Under the pieces are notes generated by a model, which saw only the letters and a list, made by a program, of their open reading frames with translations, ran no database searches and was not told the DNA's origin. Source: Rhizobiaceae bacterium (GTDB taxonomy: Bacteria; Pseudomonadota; Alphaproteobacteria; Rhizobiales; Rhizobiaceae). Taken from it: a stretch of 64,000 nt of DNA. Below are positions 44,768 through 54,138 of this stretch, in pieces. Made by a program: the position numbers and the translations under genes. The stretch is taken from NCBI GenBank assembly GCA_017640615.1, contig JAEPQK010000006.1, positions 62,001 through 126,000 of the forward strand, in the 5' to 3' direction. Positions within the stretch are counted from its first letter, which is position 1. The number at the start of each line of letters is the position of its first letter.

Positions 44768-47329
44768 ATGGCCAGATTTCCGGAGACGGCGAAGGTCGTC
44801 ATCATTGGCGTGGGGGGCATTGTCGGGGCGTCAGTCGCGCATCACCTGATCGAACGCGGCTGGGACGATATCGTCGGTATCGATAAGTCCGGCATCCCGA
44901 CCGACATCGGCTCCACGGCGCACGCATCTGATTTCTGCTACGCGACCAGCCATGATTTCCTGTCGTGCTGGACAACACTCTACTCGATCGATTTTTACGA
45001 AAAGCGCGGCCACTATGCGCGTGTCGGCGGGCTTGAGGTTGCGCGCGTGGGCGACGATGCCCGTATGGACGAGATCAAGCGCAAGGTTGCTTCCGGCAAG
45101 GCTTTCGGAACGCGCGCGCATCTGGTTTCGCCTGCCGAGATCAAGGAAAAATTCCCGCTGATCGAAGAGGATGTCGTGCAGGGCGGTATGTGGGATCCAG
45201 ATGCCGGTCTCGTCATCCCGCGCTCACAGACGGTTGCCGGCGAACTCATCGACGAGGGAACGGCATCCGGCAAGCTGCGCACTTTCGCAAACACCTCTGC
45301 CACGTCGCTGGTCATTGAGGATGGTCGCATTGCCGGCGTTGTTACCGAACGCGGGACGATCCGCGCCGAGTATGTGATCGTCTGCGCGGGGCTCTGGGGC
45401 AGGCTGATCGCGGAAATGGCGGGTGAGGATTTGCCGGTCATGCCGGTCGACCACCCGCTCACGTTCTTCGGGCCCTATACGGAGTTTGCAGGCACAGGCA
45501 AGGAGATTGGCTACCCGCTGCTGCGCGATCAGGGCAACTCAGCCTATATGCGCGACACGGGCGATCCGACGACATCTGAAGGCGGGATGATCGAGTGGGG
45601 CTATTACGAGGAGAAGGAGCCGCGGCTCGTTCATCCACGCGATCTGCTGGAAAAGGAGCGGGCAAGGCTCTCGCCTTCGCAGCGCGACCTCGAACTCGAG
45701 CAGATCATGGAGCCGCTGGAGCGCGCCATCGAGCTCACGCCGATCCTGGCCGAGCTTGGCTATGACGAGCGGCGTTCTTTCAACGGGCTGTTGCAGGTGA
45801 CGGCGGATGGTGGGCCTTCGATCGGCGAAAGTCAGAATGTGCGCGGGCTCTGGTATGCCGTCGCCATCTGGGTGAAGGATGCGCCAGGCATGGCAAAGCT
45901 GGTCGCGGACTGGATGACGGACGGCCGCACCGAGATCGACCATCACGCAATCGACTATGCGCGCTTCTACCCGCACCAGACAGACGACGCCTTTGTTACC
46001 GGCCGATGCGGCGAGGCAGCGCAGAAGGTCTACAATCCCGCTGTGCACCCGCGCGAACCCTATGCCACTGGGCGCAATGTGCGCCGGTCTCCCTTCTGGG
46101 AGCGCGAGAAGGAACTCGGCGGCTATTTCATGGAGCTTGGCGGCTGGGAACGCGCCCATGGTTACGCCGCCAACGAGTATCTGCTTGAGAAATACGGCAA
46201 CCGCGTCCCGTTGCGCGAAAACGAGTGGGACGGTCGCCATTTCTGGCGCGTTTCCAATGCCGAGCACCTGGCAATGAGCGAGGATTGCGGCATCGTGAAC
46301 CTATCGCATTTCGCAATCTACGATGTCGAAGGCCCCGACCATGTGGCGCTGATGGAATGGCTGTGTGCGGCCAAGGTCGGCGGCGACAATATGGTCGGCA
46401 AAGGCATTTACACGCACTTCCTCGATGATGAGGGCATGGTGCGCGCCGACCTGACGGTCATCCGCATGGCCGACCGCTGCCGGGTTATCGACGGCGCAGA
46501 TGCCGGTCCGCGCGACTTCAACTACATGAAGCGCATGGCGGCGGACAAAGGTTTCGACGCCACCGTGACCGATGTGACCGAAAAATATGTGACAATCGGC
46601 ATTTGGGGGCCAAATGCGCGCACGACCTTGCAGAAAGTCGTGTCCGATCCGGACGCGCTGTCGCCGGAGGCATTCCCGTTTGCCGCGATCAAGCCGCTGA
46701 CCATCGCCGGCAAGCAGGTTACCGCTTTCCGCATCTCCTATGTCGGGGAGCAGGGCTGGGAGCTGCACATGGCCTATGAGGACGGGCTCGCGGTGTGGGA
46801 TGCGCTGCGCGAGACCGGCGTGATGCCGTTCGGGGTGGAAACCTACGCGAATTCGCGCCGCATGGAGAAAAGCCTGCGTTTGCAGAACGCCGACCTTCTG
46901 ACTGAATACAACCTCTACGAGGCCGACCTGGCGCGGCCCAAGGTCAAGGAGGCGGATTTCCGCGGCAAGGCGAAACATCTGGAATATCGTGCGCGCGACC
47001 ATCAGCCCGCGACGCTGTGCACGCTGGTGATGACAGAGAACACCGATTCCAAGGGTGTGGCTCGCTACCCTGTCGGCATCATGCCGGTCATGGATCCCGA
47101 GAGCGGGGAAACGCTGATCGATGAATTGGGGCGGCGTTCCTTCACGACCTCGGTAGCTTACGGCCCGACCATCGGCAAAAACATCGCGCTCGCTTACCTG
47201 CCGCATGCCTACTGTCAGGAAGGCCGCAAGCTTATCGTGGAATATTTCGGTGAGACCTACCCGGTTGAGGTGGCAGCGATCGGCTACCGCCCGCTCTATG
47301 ACCCCGAGAACCTGAAGCCGAGAACCTAA
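44768..47329 (+). CDS. Dimethylglycine/sarcosine dehydrogenase-like flavoprotein
   Basis: 853 aa with the DMGDH layout: an N-terminal DAO flavin domain (VVIIGVGGIVGASVAHHLIERG), a connecting FAO_M-type domain (about 370-430) and a C-terminal GcvT-like folate domain (SEDCGIVNLSHFAIYDVEGPDHVALMEWL, SYVGEQGWELHM). The covalent-FAD motif usually reads GSTWHAAGL; here it is GSTAHASDFC, keeping His52 but losing Trp. Likely an N-methyl dehydrogenase for dimethylglycine, sarcosine or a related N-methyl amino acid, passing methylene to tetrahydrofolate. Single gene, 121 bp after the MscS gene. Confidence 0.85.
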   Translation: MARFPETAKVVIIGVGGIVGASVAHHLIERGWDDIVGIDKSGIPTDIGSTAHASDFCYATSHDFLSCWTTLYSIDFYEKRGHYARVGGLEVARVGDDARMDEIKRKVASGKAFGTRAHLVSPAEIKEKFPLIEEDVVQGGMWDPDAGLVIPRSQTVAGELIDEGTASGKLRTFANTSATSLVIEDGRIAGVVTERGTIRAEYVIVCAGLWGRLIAEMAGEDLPVMPVDHPLTFFGPYTEFAGTGKEIGYPLLRDQGNSAYMRDTGDPTTSEGGMIEWGYYEEKEPRLVHPRDLLEKERARLSPSQRDLELEQIMEPLERAIELTPILAELGYDERRSFNGLLQVTADGGPSIGESQNVRGLWYAVAIWVKDAPGMAKLVADWMTDGRTEIDHHAIDYARFYPHQTDDAFVTGRCGEAAQKVYNPAVHPREPYATGRNVRRSPFWEREKELGGYFMELGGWERAHGYAANEYLLEKYGNRVPLRENEWDGRHFWRVSNAEHLAMSEDCGIVNLSHFAIYDVEGPDHVALMEWLCAAKVGGDNMVGKGIYTHFLDDEGMVRADLTVIRMADRCRVIDGADAGPRDFNYMKRMAADKGFDATVTDVTEKYVTIGIWGPNARTTLQKVVSDPDALSPEAFPFAAIKPLTIAGKQVTAFRISYVGEQGWELHMAYEDGLAVWDALRETGVMPFGVETYANSRRMEKSLRLQNADLLTEYNLYEADLARPKVKEADFRGKAKHLEYRARDHQPATLCTLVMTENTDSKGVARYPVGIMPVMDPESGETLIDELGRRSFTTSVAYGPTIGKNIALAYLPHAYCQEGRKLIVEYFGETYPVEVAAIGYRPLYDPENLKPRT

Positions 47330-47509
47330 GCAGGCCTGCCGGTGCGAGTGATTCGCCCTGGCCAGAATGCCCGGATTTCCAGTCGCTGGCGCTGTAGCCG
47401 GCTAATCAACGCTCGAACAGCCGGCGCAATCTCGCAATTGTGAAGGGATTGCACCGGCGCGGGGCGATTGCGGCTTTTCAGATTTCGCGTTTGGCCTATC
47501 CTCTTCGAC

Positions 47510-48328
47510 ATGAATGCGGTCGCTCGAAGCTGGCGGGCCGCACTGACCTGTCTGGCGCTTGTTGGGTCGCTGACAACTGGTGCGTTTGCCGCCTCTGAAC
47601 CAGTCGATGTCGAACTGGTGCTTGCGGTCGACGTTTCCAGTTCCATGAACGAAGAAGAACTGAGGCTGCAGCGGGAAGGCTATGCTGCGGCTTTCCGCTC
47701 AAAGGACGTGATCGAAGCGATTACGGGCGGCCTTCATCGCAAGGTTGCGATTACCTATGTCGAGTGGGGCGGAGAAGCCTCGCAATATGTCATCGTGCCA
47801 TGGACGGTTATCGGAAGTGCGGACGACGCATACCGCGTTTCAGACCGTCTTCTTGCGGCGGAAATCGGAAAGAGCCGCTATCTGACATCGATAGCGGGCG
47901 CAATCCGGTACGGGCAGCGGGCCATCCGCAACAATCGGTTCAGCAGCGGGCGGCGCGTCATCGACATTTCGGGTGACGGGCCCAACAACCAGGGTGGGCT
48001 GGTCACTCGGGCGCGCGACGCCGCCGTTGCTGACGGCGTGACCATTAATGGATTGCCGCTCATGGTGCCGGGTAATGTTCTCAACGGGAACACCCCGTCG
48101 CTCGATACCTACTACGTGGATTGCGTGATTGGCGGCAGTCAGTCGTTCCTGCTGCCCGTGCGCAGCTGGGACCAGTTTCCCGATGCCGTGCGGCGCAAAC
48201 TCGTTCTGGAATTGGCCAGTGGCAGGGGAATGGACGTTGTTCCGGCTGCGCCGGCAGTGAGGCTGTGGCGTGTTTCAGCGAACGGTACCGATTGCTCGAT
48301 CGGGGAAAAGCTTTGGCGGGGCTGGTGA
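47510..48328 (+). CDS. DUF1194 secreted von Willebrand A-like protein 1
   Basis: About 272 aa. Signal peptide (LTCLALVGSLTTGAFAA), then a VWA-like domain with the MIDAS motif VLAVDVSSSMNEEE. Other conserved parts are KVAITYVEWGGEASQYVIVPWTVI, RRVIDISGDGPNNQGGLV and SFLLPVRSWDQFPDAVRRKLVLEL. Probably periplasmic or surface, metal-dependent protein binding; function unknown. The ATG at 47510 replaces a longer frame. Four bases separate it from a paralogue. Confidence 0.88.
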   Translation: MNAVARSWRAALTCLALVGSLTTGAFAASEPVDVELVLAVDVSSSMNEEELRLQREGYAAAFRSKDVIEAITGGLHRKVAITYVEWGGEASQYVIVPWTVIGSADDAYRVSDRLLAAEIGKSRYLTSIAGAIRYGQRAIRNNRFSSGRRVIDISGDGPNNQGGLVTRARDAAVADGVTINGLPLMVPGNVLNGNTPSLDTYYVDCVIGGSQSFLLPVRSWDQFPDAVRRKLVLELASGRGMDVVPAAPAVRLWRVSANGTDCSIGEKLWRGW

Positions 48329-48332
48329 CGAC

Positions 48333-49205
48333 ATGAACACGAAGCGCCTGAAAACGACGTTGGCCGGCTATTTCGGCCGAGCCGCTGCGACAGCCTTATT
48401 GTCGAGCTTTCTGTTGTCTCACCCCGCGCAGGCGCAGGAGGTTGTCGACGTCGAACTGGTGCTCGCCGTCGATATTTCGCTCTCCATGTCGCAAAAAGAG
48501 CTGGAAATTCAGCGTGATGGTTATGTCGCTGCAATCACCAGCACGCCTGTCATCAATGCGATCCGTGAAGGTATTCACGGCAAGATCGCGATTTCCTACA
48601 TCGAATGGGCGGGCGATCAATCGCAATATGTGATCGTCCCGTGGACGGTGATCGCGAGCCGTGAAGATGCGGAGCGCGTGGCAGAGATGATCCGTTCCGG
48701 CGAACGCAACCGCGCGCGCCGGACCTCGATTTCGGGTGGCTTGCGCTTCGCGGCCGATCTCTTTGCCGAAAGTGCGTTTCGTAGCCTGAAGCGCGTCGTT
48801 GACGTGTCGGGCGACGGGCCGAACAACCAAGGCGAGTGGGTGAACGATGTGCGCGACGAGCTTGTTGCGCGCGGCATCGTTATCAATGGCCTGCCGATCA
48901 TGGCCGATTTCGAATACATGGCCGCCTTCAACATTCCCGATCTCGACGTCTATTACGAGAAATGCGTGACCGGCGGGCCGGGCTCATTCGTTATCCCGGT
49001 GCATGACTGGACGCTGTTCCCGGAGGCAGTACGGCGCAAGCTGGTGCTGGAAATCGCAGAAGCCGTGCCGGAACCGCTGTGGCCTTCGCCATCGCCAGGT
49101 TATGCAGTGCCGGTCATGAAGGTGGCAGACGAAACGCCATACGATTGCCAGGTGGGTGAAAAGCGCTGGCGCGGGCGCATGGAAATATTCGACGACATCA
49201 AATAG
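48333..49205 (+). CDS. DUF1194 secreted von Willebrand A-like protein 2
   Basis: About 290 aa paralogue of the preceding gene. Signal peptide ending AQAQ. The MIDAS region reads VLAVDISLSMSQKE, so DxSxS is conserved. Matching stretches are KIAISYIEWAGDQSQYVIVPWTVI, KRVVDVSGDGPNNQGEWV and SFVIPVHDWTLFPEAVRRKLVLEI. Two tandem copies that differ over most positions point to an old duplication, perhaps forming a heteromer. Convergent with the GlxA-type regulator, 12 bp apart. Confidence 0.88.
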   Translation: MNTKRLKTTLAGYFGRAAATALLSSFLLSHPAQAQEVVDVELVLAVDISLSMSQKELEIQRDGYVAAITSTPVINAIREGIHGKIAISYIEWAGDQSQYVIVPWTVIASREDAERVAEMIRSGERNRARRTSISGGLRFAADLFAESAFRSLKRVVDVSGDGPNNQGEWVNDVRDELVARGIVINGLPIMADFEYMAAFNIPDLDVYYEKCVTGGPGSFVIPVHDWTLFPEAVRRKLVLEIAEAVPEPLWPSPSPGYAVPVMKVADETPYDCQVGEKRWRGRMEIFDDIK

Positions 49206-49217
49206 GAGGCGGCCAAT

Positions 49218-50210
49218 TCAGGCGGCAGTAAGTTGCTTGCGCTCTGCGCGCTCCTGCTGGGGCGAGCGCGCATAGAGTTCGCGGTAGCATTTCGAAAAAT
49301 GCGAGGCCGATACGAAACCGCAGGCAACCGCCACCTCCACCACCGGCAGCGAAGATTGCAGCAGCAGGTGGCGTGCCCGGTCGAGTCTGATTTCCAGATA
49401 ATAGCGGGCAGGGGACCGCCCCATTTCTTGCCGGAACAAGCGCTCGATCTGTCGGCGCGAAAGGCCGACATGGTCGGCGATTTGCACCAGCGATAACGGC
49501 TCGGTGAGGTTTGCCTCCATCAGCTCGATGATGGTCAGCACCTTCGAGTTCTGTACGCCAAGGCGCGCGCGCAGCGGCAGACGCTGGCGGTCGGTCGGGC
49601 TGCGCACACGGTCGGTGAGGAACTGTTCGCAGATGCGGTTGACGAGCGTGTCGTCGAAGTCTTCGCCGATCAGCTTCAGCATCATGTCGAGCGAAGCCGT
49701 ACCACCGGCGCAGGTGTAGACATTAGCATCGACCTCGAACAGATCGGCAAAGACGTTCACCTTGGGGAACATCTCCTGGAACCCGGGCAGATTTTCCCAA
49801 TGGATCGCGCAGCGCCGGTTGGCGAGCAGGCCTGCGCGGGCCAGCACATGCGCTGCGGTGCAAAGCCCTCCGATTGCGACACCGCGGTTATATTCCTCGC
49901 GCAGCCACGCCAGCACGGTCTTGTTGTCGAAATTCTCGATGCCGACGCCGCCGCAGACGACGACCATGGTCGGCCGGTCAGAACCGGTCATCAGCCGGCG
50001 TTCCTGTTCGAGCGAGGTGTCGACGGTGCACTCCACGCCGTTTGAGGCCTTTACCGAAGCCCCACGGGCGCTGGCGAGGCGCCAGCGGTACGCCTCATAG
50101 CCGAGCATGCGGTTTGCGGCGCGCAACGGCTCGAGCGCGGTGGCGAAAGCCATCATTGTGAAATCGTCGATGAGGAAAAAGACGATCGACCGCTTTGGTG
50201 TTGGCTTCAT
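49218..50210 (-). CDS. GlxA/GbdR-type AraC regulator
   Basis: About 330 aa from ATG 50210, with GGGAGGGG upstream. Residues 1-190 form a DJ-1/PfpI (class I glutamine amidotransferase-like) sensor (SIVFFLIDDFTMMAFATALEPLRAANRMLGYEAYRW, AIGGLCTAAHVLARAGLL). The C-terminal AraC HTH is ALSLVQIADHVGLSRRQIERLFRQEMGRSPARYYLEIRLDRAR and VAVACGFVSASHFSKCYRELYARSPQQER. The architecture matches GbdR, the glycine betaine/dimethylglycine-responsive activator of Pseudomonas. With sox, DMGDH-like and MttB genes nearby, a role in betaine catabolism is likely but inferred. Confidence 0.9.
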   Translation of the reverse strand: MKPTPKRSIVFFLIDDFTMMAFATALEPLRAANRMLGYEAYRWRLASARGASVKASNGVECTVDTSLEQERRLMTGSDRPTMVVVCGGVGIENFDNKTVLAWLREEYNRGVAIGGLCTAAHVLARAGLLANRRCAIHWENLPGFQEMFPKVNVFADLFEVDANVYTCAGGTASLDMMLKLIGEDFDDTLVNRICEQFLTDRVRSPTDRQRLPLRARLGVQNSKVLTIIELMEANLTEPLSLVQIADHVGLSRRQIERLFRQEMGRSPARYYLEIRLDRARHLLLQSSLPVVEVAVACGFVSASHFSKCYRELYARSPQQERAERKQLTAA

Positions 50211-50341
50211 GAACAACCCCTCCCAAGGTCTTCAGGGCTCATGTCGCTTTGAGCAAAGCGTCAGCAGAAAAGGAATTTTGAGTCAACGGGATGATGTTTC
50301 GCAATCAAGCTAGGCAGAGCACTCCTCGGCGCATACTGAAA

Positions 50342-50371
50342 CCGCCGCGCGGGGAATTCCCGGCGCGGCGG
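50342..50371 (-). terminator. Terminator-like hairpin after the 46-codon gene
   Basis: A 30-bp near-perfect dyad: 9-bp arms CCGCCGCGC / GCGCGGCGG around GGGAATTCCC. On the minus strand it is followed by TTTCAG, a weak T-run. It lies 27 bp beyond the stop of the small gene at 50399, as expected of its terminator. Confidence 0.55.
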
Positions 50372-50398
50372 CAGCGGTATCTCGGGAGGTATGGCGGC

Positions 50399-50539
50399 TT
50401 AGCTAATCACGTAGCCGAAACGTGAGGCGGCCATTGCGCCGGTCTGGCCGGGCATGGTGCGGATCAGGCGATTGCGTTCGTAGACAGTGGTCGGATTGGT
50501 CACGCGGCGGCCACCGACGATGCGAGCAAAAAGCTTCAT
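50399..50539 (-). CDS. 46-aa small basic protein
   Basis: ATG at 50539 follows GGAGAT; the frame gives MKLFARIVGGRRVTNPTTVY and ends AMAASRFGYVIS. The longer open frame upstream lacks support. It is basic and without a membrane helix. The ribosome site and the downstream hairpin both argue for a real gene. No family is recognised; its MKLFAR start resembles some very small rhizobial proteins. Confidence 0.5.
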   Translation of the reverse strand: MKLFARIVGGRRVTNPTTVYERNRLIRTMPGQTGAMAASRFGYVIS

Positions 50540-50789
50540 TTCAGATCTCCATGCAGGTGCGTGGTTGTACACGGAGCGCCTTCGCATGTTGGAGTGGGGC
50601 GGCTCATCTTCCCGCCATATAGGAGCGGGCGAAGCAGCCTGACGAAATAAATGCGAAGCGCTGTATATCAAAAACGACACGTTGGCCGGAAGCCGCCGCA
50701 CGTCGCTGAAAAGCGTTAAGTTTCAGTCAAATGCGGCGGCTCTTATGGCGTTTGCGGTATCGGTATTGCGACACTGGCTGGTCGCGCAT

Positions 50790-50972
50790 TCAGCTGAACC
50801 GGACCCGCGGCCTTGAGGCGGCGATATCTACGCCGAGCGATGAACCGGGCCAGCCAATGTCCTTCTGAATATTGCACGGCAGGCTGCGCAGTAGCTTTTC
50901 GGTTTCGTAGTGGCGCCTGCGGGCCCGGTAGGTGCTCACATAACTACGGATGGCGGAAAGCACGTCCATCAT
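50790..50972 (-). CDS. DUF1127-like small protein
   Basis: About 60 aa from ATG 50972 (a second ATG follows directly), after AGAGGAGA. The C-terminal half has the DUF1127 pattern RRRHYETEKLLRSLPCNIQKDIGWPGS, resembling the usual L..L....L.DIG arginine-rich element. DUF1127 proteins of alphaproteobacteria are small RNA-binding or regulatory proteins in phosphate and RNA metabolism. Divergent from the LysR gene. The 250 bp between it and the 46-codon gene shows nothing else. Confidence 0.7.
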   Translation of the reverse strand: MMDVLSAIRSYVSTYRARRRHYETEKLLRSLPCNIQKDIGWPGSSLGVDIAASRPRVRFS

Positions 50973-51163
50973 TCGTCTCCTCTGTCTCGTTTGCCCGCAG
51001 CTTCCGGCGAGATACCGGATTGCCGGTCGGGCGGTTGGGTTTCCGTTCTGTGCTGGCGGGTTGTTTCCGTCTGCAGGGTTGACTATCGGCCTTAGCTGCA
51101 GTTCAATCAAACGAAATGGAATGATCGATCTGTTCAGATTATTTGATCCAACGAGGTTGCCCG

Positions 51164-52054
51164 ATGACCGCTCCACTCAATCACCCGCTGCCGCTGCTTG
51201 AGCTCGATGTGCTGCGCACATTCGTGGCGATCGCGGAAACCGGAAGTTTCACCGCTGCCGCCAATGCGGTGTTCCGCACGCCGTCCGCCGTTTCCATGCA
51301 GATCAAGAAGCTTGAGGACACGCTGCGCTGCTCTGTGTTCACGCGTGACGCCCGCTCTGTTTCGCTGACCACCGATGGCGAGATGTTACTGGGCTATGCG
51401 CGGCGGCTGTTGGCGATCAATCGCGACGCTGTGTCGAAATTCATATCGCCCGATGTGTCGGGCATCGTGCGGCTTGGTTCGCCGGACGATTTCGGCGAAC
51501 GCATTCTGCCCAAGGTGCTGAAGCGCTTTGCGAATTCGCATCCTTCGGTGGCAGTAGATGTGGTCATCGACCAGAGCAACAATCTGCGCCAGCGCATGGC
51601 CAAGGGCGAGCTCGACATCATGCTCTTCAGCGCATGCCGGAACGTGCCCGCTGATGCTGAAGTGATCCTGAACGAGCCGATCGTGTGGGCAGGCGCGAAG
51701 GGCGGGAACGCTTATATGCGCAAACCTTTGCCGATCTCGGTGTGGGAAGAGGGGTGTGCATGGCGCGCCGATGCGCTGGAAGCGCTGGGCGAGGCCGGTG
51801 TCGAGTACCGCACGGCCTATATGAGTGCGCATACCGCGGGCCAGCGGGCCGCCATTCTGGCAGACCTCGCGGTTGCGCCGCTGCCGCGCTCATTCGTGGG
51901 CAACGACATCGTGGCGCTCGGTCCGGAACACGGCCTGCCGACGCTTTCCTGCTACAATCTGTGCATGCAGTTGATCAGCGAGGCACCTGCGCCTGTACGC
52001 GCGGCGGCAGACCATCTGCGGGCAACGATGGAGACGCTGCGCGAGGCTGCGTAG
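51164..52054 (+). CDS. LysR-family transcriptional regulator
   Basis: About 296 aa from ATG 51164, with ACGAGG at 51151. N-terminal HTH: ELDVLRTFVAIAETGSFTAAANAVFRTPSAVSMQIKKLEDTLRCSVFTRDARSVSLTTDGEMLLGYARRLL. Effector domain: IVRLGSPDDFGERILPKVLKRFANSHPSVAVDVVI. It ends 3 bp before the stop of the convergent corrinoid activator gene. The target is unknown; the methyl-transfer operon or the small divergent gene are candidates. Confidence 0.93.
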   Translation: MTAPLNHPLPLLELDVLRTFVAIAETGSFTAAANAVFRTPSAVSMQIKKLEDTLRCSVFTRDARSVSLTTDGEMLLGYARRLLAINRDAVSKFISPDVSGIVRLGSPDDFGERILPKVLKRFANSHPSVAVDVVIDQSNNLRQRMAKGELDIMLFSACRNVPADAEVILNEPIVWAGAKGGNAYMRKPLPISVWEEGCAWRADALEALGEAGVEYRTAYMSAHTAGQRAAILADLAVAPLPRSFVGNDIVALGPEHGLPTLSCYNLCMQLISEAPAPVRAAADHLRATMETLREAA

Positions 52055-52057
52055 CGC

Positions 52058-54121
52058 TCAGGTTCGGCTGCGACGTGCGGCGCGTTCCTCGCGCGAGCGG
52101 CGGCGTGGTGCTCCTGCTGTGTCAGGATCCGAGGGCGACTTGCGCTCGGGCAAGGCGACCCGTTTTGCCAGATTGGGAAATGCGTCGACCTTGTTCGGCA
52201 GCGCCATGGCGTTGACGAAAAGCTCCTGAAAACGCGGCTCGATCGCCGTTTCGATTTTCTCGATGCGTCGCACCGTTTCCTCGATTTCGCGCCGGTGCTC
52301 CCGGTTGAGCAGCGCCATGCGCGCGCCGGTTCCCGCAGCGTTGCCCACCGCGCTCACGGCATCCAGATCGCAGTCCGGGGTGAGGCCCAGCACCATCGCG
52401 TATTTAGGATCGATGAAGGAACCGAATGCGCCCGCGAAGCGGATCGCATCGACATGGTCTGCGTCCATCTTTTCCATCAGCAGGCGGGTGCCCGCATAAA
52501 GAGCCGACTTTGCGAGCTGAATGGCGCGCACATCGTTCTGCGTGATCGTAATGCGGGGCTCGCCCTCGCTCAGTACATAGCCGAACGTGCGGCCTGTCTG
52601 CACGATGCGTTGGCTGTTGGCGGCAAGCGCGCCATCGACCACGCCATCTTCGGAGATGATCCCGGCCAAAAACATCTCGGCGATCACCTCGATTATGCCG
52701 GAGCCGCAAATGCCCGACACACCGGTGCTTGCAACGGCTTCGGCAAAACCTGCCTCGTCCGACCACAGTTCGGAGCCGATGACGCGGAAGCGCGGTTCGA
52801 GCGTTTCTGGGTCGATACGTACGCGCTCGATGGCGCCGGGTGCAGCGCGCTGACCGCCGGAAATCTCGGCGCCCTCGAAGGCAGGGCCGGTGGGCGAGGA
52901 GGCGGCAACCACGCGCTGACGGCTGCCCAGCACGATTTCGGCATTGGTGCCCACATCCACGATCAGCATCAGCTCGTCCTGCCGGTGCGGCCCCTCGGCA
53001 AGCGTAACGGCCGCGGCATCGGCACCGACGTGGCCGGCAATGCAGGGCAACAGATAGGTGCGCGCACCGGGGTTCAGCTCCACACCTATTTCGCTGGCAC
53101 GGCAGGTGACGGCATCCGACACGGCCAGCGCGAAGGGCGCACCGCCGAGCTCGGTCGGGTCGATGCCCAAGAACAGGTGGTGCATGATCGGATTGCCGAC
53201 AAACACCGAGTCGAGAATGTCCTCGCGGTGCGCGCCGCCTTCCGCGCAGACTTTGTCGACCAGCTCGGAAACCGCCTGGCGCACGGCCTTGGTCATCGCA
53301 CCGCGCCCATCGGGGTTCATCATCACGTAAGAGACGCGGCTCATCAGGTCTTCGCCGAAGCGGATCTGAGGATTGGAGAGGCCTGCCGATGCGGCAACGC
53401 GGCCTGACAGCAGCGACACCATATGCATCGCAATCGTTGTGGAGCCGATATCGCAGGCGATACCATAGGCTTCGTTCTTGAGGCCCGGCCATACCGCGAT
53501 GATGCGCGGCCGGTCTGTTTCCCGTTCACGATGGATGGCGGCCGTTACCGCCCAGCTGCCTTCTCGCAGGATGCGCTGTATGTCTGCGTGGAGATGGAAG
53601 TCGACGTCGAGTTGGTCGAAGCCCCATTCCTGGACAAGGGCCGCCTTCAACCGGTCGAGATCGCCAAGCGGTTTGTGCATGTCGGGCTCCTCGACCTCGA
53701 CATAACAGAGCTGGACAGCGGGCAGGCGCTCGATATGGCGCGTGTCGGCATCCTTGCGCACCACCTGCGCGTTGATGACCGTGTCTTGCGGCACATCCAC
53801 CACCAGGTCGCCCTCGATCGTGGCCGAGCAGGAGAGGCGCCGGCCCTCGGGCAAGCCGCGCACGCGGTCGTAGCGCTCCTCTTTCGGGCCAACCGGGGAA
53901 ATGTGATCGAGCGAGGAGGTGATCTTGTGCTTGGCGAACTGGCCTTCCTGCACCTCGATCTGGCAACGGCCACAGGTGGCGCGCCCGCCGCACACGCTTT
54001 CCACATAAACGCCGAGTTCACGCGCAGCGTCGAGCACGGGCGTCCCTTTCGGGAAGCGCCCGCGCTTGCCGGACGGCATGAACAGCACAAGCGGGTCAGT
54101 GATGTTGGGTGGCGGGTCCAA
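52058..54121 (-). CDS. Corrinoid activation protein (RACo-type, ASKHA family)
   Basis: 687 aa. N-terminal 2Fe-2S ferredoxin domain with Cys44, Cys50, Cys53 (ESVCGGRATCGRCQIEV) and Cys98 (RRLSCSATI). A linker leads to the ASKHA ATPase of DUF4445 type, phosphate motif YGIACDIGSTTIAMHM near 230 and a second IVDVGTNAEIVLGS. Such proteins use ATP to reduce inactive Co(II) corrinoid to Co(I). The C-terminus has a linker and an Arg-rich end (APRRRSREERAARRSRT). The start is TTG 54121 with only a weak ribosome site; the first ATG is 14 codons in. Last gene of the methyl-transfer run. Confidence 0.92.
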   Translation of the reverse strand: MDPPPNITDPLVLFMPSGKRGRFPKGTPVLDAARELGVYVESVCGGRATCGRCQIEVQEGQFAKHKITSSLDHISPVGPKEERYDRVRGLPEGRRLSCSATIEGDLVVDVPQDTVINAQVVRKDADTRHIERLPAVQLCYVEVEEPDMHKPLGDLDRLKAALVQEWGFDQLDVDFHLHADIQRILREGSWAVTAAIHRERETDRPRIIAVWPGLKNEAYGIACDIGSTTIAMHMVSLLSGRVAASAGLSNPQIRFGEDLMSRVSYVMMNPDGRGAMTKAVRQAVSELVDKVCAEGGAHREDILDSVFVGNPIMHHLFLGIDPTELGGAPFALAVSDAVTCRASEIGVELNPGARTYLLPCIAGHVGADAAAVTLAEGPHRQDELMLIVDVGTNAEIVLGSRQRVVAASSPTGPAFEGAEISGGQRAAPGAIERVRIDPETLEPRFRVIGSELWSDEAGFAEAVASTGVSGICGSGIIEVIAEMFLAGIISEDGVVDGALAANSQRIVQTGRTFGYVLSEGEPRITITQNDVRAIQLAKSALYAGTRLLMEKMDADHVDAIRFAGAFGSFIDPKYAMVLGLTPDCDLDAVSAVGNAAGTGARMALLNREHRREIEETVRRIEKIETAIEPRFQELFVNAMALPNKVDAFPNLAKRVALPERKSPSDPDTAGAPRRRSREERAARRSRT

Positions 54122-54138
54122 CCTTTAGAACCTAATCC

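Noticed and set aside
47396..47424. Hairpin of two GCCGGC copies between the DMGDH-like gene and DUF1194
   Set aside because: Six-base self-complementary arms with a 17-base loop and no T-run; likely by chance at this GC content.
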